A stretch of DNA of 64,000 bases from Klebsiella sp. RHBSTW-00484. GTDB taxonomy: Bacteria; Pseudomonadota; Gammaproteobacteria; Enterobacterales; Enterobacteriaceae. Location of the stretch: assembly GCF_013705725.1 (NCBI RefSeq), contig NZ_CP055481.1:3720001-3784000 (forward strand), read 5' to 3'. Below the pieces are notes generated by a model that saw nothing but the letters and a program-made list of their open reading frames with translations, was not told the DNA's origin and ran no database searches. Shown one piece after another: positions 58,115-64,000 of this stretch. The stretch's first letter is position 1. Each line of letters starts with the position of its first letter. Position numbers and translations under genes: made by a program.

Positions 58115-58951
58115 ATGGAAACGCGCGCCGATAAGGCGCGCATTTTTAACATCCAGCGCTACTCTTTAAATGACGGTCAGGGGATCCGCACCGTCGTTTT
58201 TTTTAAAGGCTGCCCGCATACGTGTCCGTGGTGCGCCAACCCGGAGTCGATCTCGCCGAAAATCCAGACCGTGCGCCGGGAGAGCAAATGCCTGCACTGT
58301 TCCCGCTGCCAGCAGGATGTTGTCGAGTGCCCTTCCGGCGCGTGGGAGCAAATTGGTCGCGACGTCACGCTGGATAATCTGCTGAAGGAAGTGCTAAAAG
58401 ACGAGGTTTTCTTCCGCGCCTCCGGCGGCGGCGTCACCCTATCGGGAGGCGAAGTGCTGATGCAGGCCGAGTTTGCCACTCGTCTTCTGCGCAGCTTACG
58501 CGAGTGGGGGATCAGAACCGCGATTGAAACGGCTGGCGATACCGCGTTCAGCCGTTTTTTCCCGCTGGCGAAAGAGTGTGATGAAGTCTTATTTGATCTT
58601 AAAATTATGGATGAAGCACAGGCCCGAGGGCAGCTATTGATGAATATGCCACGGGTGCTGGATAACTTCACCCGCCTGGTGGAAGCCAATATTCACGTCA
58701 TTCCTCGGGTGCCGTTAATTCCGGGTTTTACGCTTGATGAAGAGAATTTCCGCCAGATCCTGGCGTTTTTAGCCCCGTTTAAGCTGCCCGAAATTCATCT
58801 TCTACCGTTCCATCAATACGGCGAACCAAAATATCACTTACTGGGAAAAACATGGTCGATGTCGATGATTAAAGCACCTGAAGAATCTGAGATTCAACCA
58901 TTCAAGACGCTGGCTGAACAGGCTGGTTTTAGCGTGACCATCGGCGGATAA
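58115..58951 (+). CDS. pflC: Glycyl-radical-enzyme activase PflC
   Basis: A 278-residue radical-SAM activase. The SAM cluster motif is CPHTCPWC (C-x3-C-x2-C), followed by a ferredoxin-like cysteine group in CLHCSRCQQDVVEC typical of activases of non-PFL glycyl radical enzymes, then GGGVTLSGGEVLMQ. The start (METRADKARIFN, ATG at 58115) is 4 bp after the pflD stop; E. coli PflC is slightly longer at the N-terminus. It is adjacent to its partner pflD. Confidence 0.93.
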   Translation: METRADKARIFNIQRYSLNDGQGIRTVVFFKGCPHTCPWCANPESISPKIQTVRRESKCLHCSRCQQDVVECPSGAWEQIGRDVTLDNLLKEVLKDEVFFRASGGGVTLSGGEVLMQAEFATRLLRSLREWGIRTAIETAGDTAFSRFFPLAKECDEVLFDLKIMDEAQARGQLLMNMPRVLDNFTRLVEANIHVIPRVPLIPGFTLDEENFRQILAFLAPFKLPEIHLLPFHQYGEPKYHLLGKTWSMSMIKAPEESEIQPFKTLAEQAGFSVTIGG

Positions 58952-58966
58952 CGCCTGGAGGATGCT

Positions 58967-59308
58967 ATGGATTTCAATATCGTTGCCGTAACGGCCTGCG
59001 TAAGCGGTGTCGCTCACACTTATATGGCAGCCGAGCGCCTGGAAAAGGTCGGCCACCATGAGAAATGGAATATCAAAATTGAAACGCAAGGAGCGTTGGG
59101 GGTTGAGAACAAAATCACGGCGGACGATATTGCCCATGTCGATGTCGTTCTGCTGGTGACGGATATTGAGATTGACGATGCCAAACGCTTTAGCGGCATC
59201 CGTACCATTAAGACCAGCATCAAAACTTTCTTGTTGCAGCCGCAGCAGATTGTCGAGGCGGTGAAATGCATCATGAAAAAGCCGGTTGTTTATATTGAGA
59301 TCCCTTGA
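58967..59308 (+). CDS. frwD: Fructose-like PTS IIB component FrwD
   Basis: A second EIIB-type protein, 113 residues, with the cysteine in AVTACVSGVAHTYMAAERL. It is similar to FrwB but more distant from fructose EIIB. Its role beside FrwB is not established. GGAGG stands before the ATG. It is the last gene of the cluster; a REP and IS481 copy 2 follow directly. Confidence 0.93.
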   Translation: MDFNIVAVTACVSGVAHTYMAAERLEKVGHHEKWNIKIETQGALGVENKITADDIAHVDVVLLVTDIEIDDAKRFSGIRTIKTSIKTFLLQPQQIVEAVKCIMKKPVVYIEIP

Positions 59309-59325
59309 GTGCGCCTGCGATTTTG

Positions 59326-59404
59326 TAGCCCGGGCAAGGCGCTTGCGCCGCGGCCCGGGGAAATAGCACTTCGGCAGCGTCGAACTTTCCCCCGGTCGCG
59401 CTGC
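59326..59404. repeat. REPs between frwD and IS481 copy 2
   Basis: GTAGCCCGGGCAAGGCGCTT...GGCCCGGGGAAA (59326-59363), then CCCCGGTCGCGCTGC (59390-59404), the part of a REP split by IS481 copy 2. The remainder (CTGCGCTTACCGGGGCTACA) is at 60699-60718. Confidence 0.8.
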
Positions 59405-60698
59405 TGTATGACCGGATACATAGGTGACAGATCAGACCGGGAACATAGGTAACACTTTTTAGTCTATCCGGAGCACACTCTGGTTTTTTTGGTCATAGTA
59501 CGCAAGCGTTATTCCATTAAAGATGATGGCTTCCAGGCCATCATCTTGTTCTTTCAGCATAATGTACTCGTCAGTCAGCGCTTCACTCAGGAACACCGCC
59601 CCCTTTTTACCCATATAAAGTGTTCCCCTCGATTTCACCCTGTAGACCGTGCCTCCTGCCGGATACACATATTCCGGAACACTGCCATCCCATTGTCGGC
59701 CCGACGGTTGCCACACCGTTCCGGGCGTTGCGCCTGCCAGGGCTTCATGCGGCCTCTCGTGGTTAAACTCTTCCCGGTAGTCACTGAACCACCGCTGTTG
59801 TTCTGCCATCGTCATGAAGGTGTTGCCATATTTCACCGCACTTTTCAGGGAGCGATGCATTCGCTCATGGCGGCCATTTTCTTCCGGATGACCCTTTCTG
59901 ATACGTTCCGGTCTGATGCCCAGCTTGATTAGCCAGACGGCAAGACGGCTTAATCCGGCTATACCTGTTCCCGCAAAGGGTTGACCGTTATCAGTTCTGA
60001 GGACTTCCGGCAGGCCATATTCCAGGAACGCATCAGTCAGGCACTCTCTGACAAAGGATTCACTCTCCCGGAATGTTCCACGGCAGCTCAGCAGATATCG
60101 GCTGTGATTGTCGGTCAGAGTGAAGGGATGGCAGTACTCTCTGCTCAGCAACCTGAACTTGCCTTTAAAATCAGCGCTCCAGACCTGATTGTTCTCAGTG
60201 ATGAGGGTCAGGGGCTGGCGATTACCCGGTGTTCTGCGTTTTCTCTTTTTATCCGGGACCAGGCCTTCACGCTTGAGGATATCGCCGATAGTGCTGGCAG
60301 CAGGTACGGTAAAATCGACATGGTGATTGAGCAACCACATCCGCAGTTTTTTAGGCCCCCAGTCAGGGTGTTTTTGACGCAGGGCAGTCAGATGCCCGAC
60401 GATATCATCAGGAACAGTCCGGGAGTGGGAGTGGGGAGCGCGTGAGCGGTCAGAGAGAGATGAGAGGTCAGAAGGGTCAAAACGTTCAAGCCATTTATAG
60501 CCAGTTTTTCGGCTGATGCCGAAAAGACGGCAAAGAGCAGAGAAGGAGCCCGTACCTGCATGGCAGGCACGGATAAAATCAAGACGTTGCATAGGTCGGG
60601 TCTCAGTCCAGGGCATAGTGAGTCTCCTCTTCTATGTCAGTTATAACTGTTACCCATGTATCCGGTCTAAAGTGTTACCCATGTTTCCGGTTCATACC
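59405..60698 (-). mobile_element. IS481-family insertion sequence, copy 2 (inverted)
   Basis: It is the same 1294-bp element as copy 1 in reverse orientation, flanked by CTGC on both sides (59401-59404, 60699-60702), the same position of a REP read on the other strand. The paired 18-bp end repeats are present. It lies 27 bp beyond the stop of the PhyH gene. Confidence 0.87.
59459..60616 (-). CDS. IS481-family DDE transposase, copy 2
   Basis: A 385-residue transposase identical to copy 1 over its whole length, including the D, D and E core residues. Identity of the two copies shows recent amplification or gene conversion. Confidence 0.93.
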   Translation of the reverse strand: MPWTETRPMQRLDFIRACHAGTGSFSALCRLFGISRKTGYKWLERFDPSDLSSLSDRSRAPHSHSRTVPDDIVGHLTALRQKHPDWGPKKLRMWLLNHHVDFTVPAASTIGDILKREGLVPDKKRKRRTPGNRQPLTLITENNQVWSADFKGKFRLLSREYCHPFTLTDNHSRYLLSCRGTFRESESFVRECLTDAFLEYGLPEVLRTDNGQPFAGTGIAGLSRLAVWLIKLGIRPERIRKGHPEENGRHERMHRSLKSAVKYGNTFMTMAEQQRWFSDYREEFNHERPHEALAGATPGTVWQPSGRQWDGSVPEYVYPAGGTVYRVKSRGTLYMGKKGAVFLSEALTDEYIMLKEQDDGLEAIIFNGITLAYYDQKNQSVLRID

Positions 60699-60725
60699 CT
60701 GCGCTTACCGGGGCTACAATTCAAT

Positions 60726-61493
60726 TTACTCCACACCCAGCAGCCATTTCTGCGCAGGCGTCAGGCGGCTGGCGGTTTCCGGCGTCAGCCAGCGCTGCTG
60801 ATCCTGCTGCGCCGTATCTTCGCGGTCAATATACAAACTGTGCAATACGCGCCGTCTGCTGCCGATGCGATTGCGCGTCCCGCCGTGCCAGGCATGGGCG
60901 TTATAAATCATTACGCTACCCGCCGGAGCGGCAAACACCACCTCATCAGGATGCGTCAGCTCTGGATTATCCAACACCTCTTCCGGCAGCTCCGGTCGGT
61001 GATGCGTTCCAGGAATAATGCGCGGTGCGCCGTTTTCCGCGCTTAAATCATCAATAGCCCAGATAGCATTAACCAGATGCACTTTCGGGAAATCCGGACG
61101 CGGCTTTTTCCAGTCCGCATGCAGCGGTTGATGACCACCGTTAAACAGCGCTTCCCGCGCGTTCAGGCTGGAGATTTTAAAATCCCCCTGAAAAATATAC
61201 TGACAGGCAGAAAGGACCAGCGGATGGGACCAGACTTTCTCCCAAACCACCCCTTTATTAATCAGGTTGGCTATGCGCGTTGCCGTCGCTTCCTGATGGT
61301 GCTCAATTGCCAGGTTATCGCCCTCTTTCTCAACGATGGCGTCAATCAGCGAGCGCATCGCCTCCAGCCATTCCGCGTCCGCCACGTTATGCACGACGGT
61401 GTAGCCCAGAGTATCCAGTTCCTGTTTCATTTTCTCAGTCAGCGCAATGTTCGCTCCCAGCGCTTCCAGATAAACCGCAGATTGTTGTTCCAT
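60726..61493 (-). CDS. PhyH-family Fe(II)/2-oxoglutarate dioxygenase
   Basis: A 255-residue phytanoyl-CoA-dioxygenase-like enzyme. The iron ligands are in QPLHADW (HxD) and HAWHGGTRN, and the 2-oxoglutarate arginine is probably the one in RRRVLHSLY. It hydroxylates an unknown small molecule. AAGGAAT precedes the ATG at 61491-61493; a longer frame to 61529 is less likely. It is divergent from the AraC gene, its probable regulator. Its 3' end abuts the IS481-split REP. Confidence 0.88.
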   Translation of the reverse strand: MEQQSAVYLEALGANIALTEKMKQELDTLGYTVVHNVADAEWLEAMRSLIDAIVEKEGDNLAIEHHQEATATRIANLINKGVVWEKVWSHPLVLSACQYIFQGDFKISSLNAREALFNGGHQPLHADWKKPRPDFPKVHLVNAIWAIDDLSAENGAPRIIPGTHHRPELPEEVLDNPELTHPDEVVFAAPAGSVMIYNAHAWHGGTRNRIGSRRRVLHSLYIDREDTAQQDQQRWLTPETASRLTPAQKWLLGVE

Positions 61494-61746
61494 ATTTATA
61501 TTCCTTAACTTATCGATAACACAAAACAAACTCTAATCTGTGCCGACCGGGAATACATGAGGCTAAAACTACAAAAAACTGGACAAGCATACACGGCAGG
61601 GAAAAGTGTGATGGCTATCAAAATCCAGTCACCACCTGATCCTCACCAGGACTATCAATACTGGGGTAGCCTGATACAGAACAAATCAGCCCCGACAAAA
61701 TAGATTATAATCAACAGGATAATAGCTCCACTCTAAGGCTAACGGG

Positions 61747-62580
61747 ATGATTGACGATCTGGCAGACATTTTAAATCGTTTAGTAAATCAGAAGGATAAT
61801 CTGCACGTCAGGTTTCCCGAACCGGATATCTCCGAGCCTGCGCTGGCGTTTAAAGTGCCCTTTCCTCGGCTGGAAATCGTGCTGGAGGGTGAACTGAAGG
61901 AAAATGGCTTGCCGCTGTCGGAGACGATGCTATCCACCTCGCAGGTGCTTTACGTCCAGGCGGGGAAATGGACCCAGCCGGAATGGACCGGACCGGCATC
62001 AACGCTAAGCATCCTGTTTGGTCGCCAGAAGCTCGGGTTTTGCGTGCAATACTGGGATGGCAAACAGCTGCGAACGGAAAAGCAGAACGTTGCTCGCCTC
62101 GGGCCACGCGTGGGCTCCTACCTGCTGCTGTCGCTCAATGAAATCTGCCTGCAGCCGGATCCGGTGACCGCCAGGCTGGTGGTCGCTGCGCTCTTGAGCC
62201 ACTGCCTTGAGCAACTGGTTGGCCTGGAGATGCGGGTCAGCCGCAGCCGCGACCTGTTTATGGCGGTACAGGATTATCTGGAAGAGCATCTCAGCCAACC
62301 CCTGACCCGCGAGTCGGTTGCGAAACGTTTTCATATTACGCCCAACTATCTTTCGCATATTTTCCAGAAATCAGGTTCCGTCGGCTTCAACGAATTCCTC
62401 ACCAGCGTGCGCCTGGAGAAAGCGAAAAAGCTGCTGCGCGGCTACGACCTGAAGGTGAAAGAGATCGCCCATAACTGCGGATTTGTCGACAGCAACTATT
62501 TCTGCCGGGTGTTTAAACGCTATACCGAGCGCTCCCCTTCCGAATATCGCCGTCACTGCCGCAGCGCTCAGCAGGGATGA
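61747..62580 (+). CDS. AraC-family regulator, probable controller of the PhyH gene
   Basis: A 277-residue regulator: an N-terminal cupin-like sensor (about 1-160) and a C-terminal double helix-turn-helix (LTRESVAKRFHITPNYLSHI, then VKEIAHNCGFVDSNYFCRVF and the PSEYR end). It is divergent from the PhyH gene with 253 bp between starts, a layout typical of a regulator and its target. The inducer is unknown. A TTATAAT -10-like box lies at 61704-61710. Confidence 0.88.
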   Translation: MIDDLADILNRLVNQKDNLHVRFPEPDISEPALAFKVPFPRLEIVLEGELKENGLPLSETMLSTSQVLYVQAGKWTQPEWTGPASTLSILFGRQKLGFCVQYWDGKQLRTEKQNVARLGPRVGSYLLLSLNEICLQPDPVTARLVVAALLSHCLEQLVGLEMRVSRSRDLFMAVQDYLEEHLSQPLTRESVAKRFHITPNYLSHIFQKSGSVGFNEFLTSVRLEKAKKLLRGYDLKVKEIAHNCGFVDSNYFCRVFKRYTERSPSEYRRHCRSAQQG

Positions 62581-62591
62581 TTCAGGCCGCG

Positions 62592-63494
62592 CTATGCGGC
62601 CCACTCCACGCGCCCGCGACCGTTATTTTTCGCCTTGTAGAGCACGTCATCGACCTTTTTAATAAACTCATTCTGCGGTTCATCCTGATTGCGCAGGCCG
62701 ACGCCAATGCTGATCGACAGCGGATTATGGTGATTAATCAGGATCGCGCGGGCATTTTGCAAAATTGACTGCGCCAGCTCATCAACTTCCTGCGCCGACA
62801 GACCATCAACAATAATGGCGAACTCTTCTCCGCCGATCCTCGATGGCAGCACTTTTTCGCTGGTGAGCTTCGCCAGCTGCTTACCGAGGGCAAACAAGAC
62901 TTCATCGCCCACCAGATGGCCGTAGGTGTCATTGATTTTCTTAAAGAAATCGATATCGACAATCATTAGCGCCAGCGGATGCCCCTCTTTCTCGCGGATG
63001 GTGTCGATAAAAAAGCGGCGGTTTGGCAACTGGGTCAGCTCATCCTTCAGCGATTGAGAACGCGCATCGACGTACAGAAGATTGATACGCTCAATGATTT
63101 TGTAGATCCCAATAGCGGTCAGCAGCATCCCGGACAAGCGCAAGAGATCTTCGCAGTAGTAGCCCATCCAGCGCGGCTGATGGAAGATTTCGTCCATCAG
63201 GTCAAACGTTCCCCCGGCAATCCACAGCAGCAGTCCGTAGCGTACCCAGTTAACCGCCACATGGTTCATGCGTACTTTGGTTGAACTCCACAATATAAAC
63301 AGCAGAAAAAGCAGCGCCAGGAGATCGATATACATTCCAGGATTAGACAAAATCACGCTCCACGGCCCCAGCGGCGGCGATACAAATGCACACAGGCCGG
63401 ATACGGCAACGATCGTCAGCAGTGCGGGAAGAAAATGCGTTCGGGAAATAGCGGAGAGTGGTTGAATATTGATATTTTTTTCGCGTTCAGGCAT
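62592..63494 (-). CDS. Membrane-bound diguanylate cyclase
   Basis: A 300-residue protein with four to five N-terminal membrane helices (about residues 20-140) and a C-terminal GGDEF domain. The domain starts DELTQLPNRRFF, and the active-site loop is GGEEF in SRIGGEEFAII, a functional variant. No EAL domain is present. It should make cyclic di-GMP in response to a signal sensed in the membrane. The start MPEREK (63494) is chosen over an ATG at 63512. I cannot assign it to a named E. coli Dgc protein. Confidence 0.85.
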   Translation of the reverse strand: MPEREKNINIQPLSAISRTHFLPALLTIVAVSGLCAFVSPPLGPWSVILSNPGMYIDLLALLFLLFILWSSTKVRMNHVAVNWVRYGLLLWIAGGTFDLMDEIFHQPRWMGYYCEDLLRLSGMLLTAIGIYKIIERINLLYVDARSQSLKDELTQLPNRRFFIDTIREKEGHPLALMIVDIDFFKKINDTYGHLVGDEVLFALGKQLAKLTSEKVLPSRIGGEEFAIIVDGLSAQEVDELAQSILQNARAILINHHNPLSISIGVGLRNQDEPQNEFIKKVDDVLYKAKNNGRGRVEWAA

Positions 63495-63512
63495 GGGTAG
63501 GTCTCTCAACAA

Positions 63513-64000
63513 CGTGGCTTACCATGTGTTAAGCATACCAGCCAACGGTGTTCGAGCGAACTTTAACGGCACATTACCTATTGATGGGGGAAATCAGCAA
63601 AAGAGAGAGTGGACTGACCCCGCGGAATTTTTCCAACGTACTACCAGTCCATGGCGACGAAGTCAGTGGCGCGGATGGTATAGGGTTATCCTGATAAGGA
63701 TTTAGCTATCGGTGCGGGTTGGGGAGGACTTTTTTGGACAGTGGGAATTTTCGAAATGAACATATCAAAAACAGGGAATTACACAATTTAAATTACAGTC
63801 TCAATTTTAACTGTCCCCATATCACACATACCTATGCTAAATCCCCATGATCATTTGCTAAATAATCATGGGGTAAAAGTTGCATTTCCGTTGGTACTCA
63901 ATAAGTATCAACCATCTAACCATAGCGAATCTTATTATTAAAAATCAGAAGATTCGCTATATTCGATGTTATCTTCTGTTAACCTGTCAAAGCCATCTTC
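63513..64000. other. Gene-free AT-rich end of window with two inverted repeats
   Basis: About 490 bp without a convincing ORF. The first part shows nothing. Two hairpins follow: CCCCATGAT/ATCATGGGG (63843-63873) and a 12-bp perfect stem ATAGCGAATCTT/AAGATTCGCTAT (63922-63960). Neither has a T run. Confidence 0.5.

Noticed and set aside
50205..60702. The two IS481 copies as ends of a composite transposon carrying ptsA-frw-pfl
   Set aside because: A composite transposition would leave one direct repeat outside both IS copies. Here each IS has its own pair (GCAG/GCAG and CTGC/CTGC), each completing a REP of its own, so two independent insertions fit better.

Overview
The window is chromosomal DNA of an enteric gammaproteobacterium (Enterobacteriaceae). 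About 50 protein genes read as close relatives of E. coli K-12 genes, base composition is GC-rich, and REP/BIME repeats and one ERIC repeat fill intergenic gaps. Gene order matches the E. coli 23-24 min region, read backwards, from opgH to agp, but the curli (csg), clsC and pga loci that E. coli carries there are missing. This and the ERIC repeat fit the Klebsiella/Raoultella/Enterobacter/Kluyvera side of the family; I cannot name the species.

Layout. 1-3.9 kb: osmoregulated periplasmic glucan genes opgH (cut by the window edge), opgG and divergent opgC. 3.9-8.7 kb: a TetR regulator, ymdB, a ymdA-like gene, ycdZ, ycdY, ycdX and ghrA. 8.9-12.1 kb: two near-identical tRNA-Ser(GGA) genes, each with its own promoter and terminator, bracketing a LysR gene, a pirin and a cysteine hydrolase. 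12.2-25.1 kb: phoH, the iron-uptake operon efeUOB with a Fur box, a CNT nucleoside transporter, a DUF3574 lipoprotein, and divergent putP/putA with PutA operators. 25.2-32 kb: an LprI-like protein, rutR and the complete pyrimidine-degradation operon rutABCDEFG. 32.1-33.5 kb: IS110-family element, copy 1. 33.6-38.2 kb: a DMT exporter, ymdF, wrbA-yccJ, agp and two small-protein genes. 38.3-46.2 kb: the putrescine (puu) cluster puuP-puuA / puuD-puuR-puuC-puuB, without puuE. 46.2-48.3 kb: dmlR and dmlA (D-malate use). 48.3-60.7 kb: a repeat- and IS-rich region with IS110 copy 2, two identical inverted IS481-family elements, and between these the ptsA / frwC-frwB-pflD-pflC-frwD sugar PTS and glycyl-radical-enzyme cluster. 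60.7-63.5 kb: a PhyH dioxygenase, an AraC regulator and a membrane diguanylate cyclase. The last 500 bp are AT-rich and carry two inverted repeats but no gene I can support.

Most of the window is nitrogen and carbon scavenging (proline, uracil, putrescine, D-malate, an unknown PTS sugar) plus iron uptake and envelope glucans.

The most interesting signal is the pair of IS110/IS1111-type elements. The non-coding segment downstream of each transposase can be read as a two-loop guide RNA. One internal loop carries segments matching both halves of the REP target, and the second carries segments matching both transposon ends. The core dinucleotide CG lies at the expected junction. The IS481 copies have also each entered a REP, at the same internal position, so REPs serve as landing pads for two unrelated transposases here.
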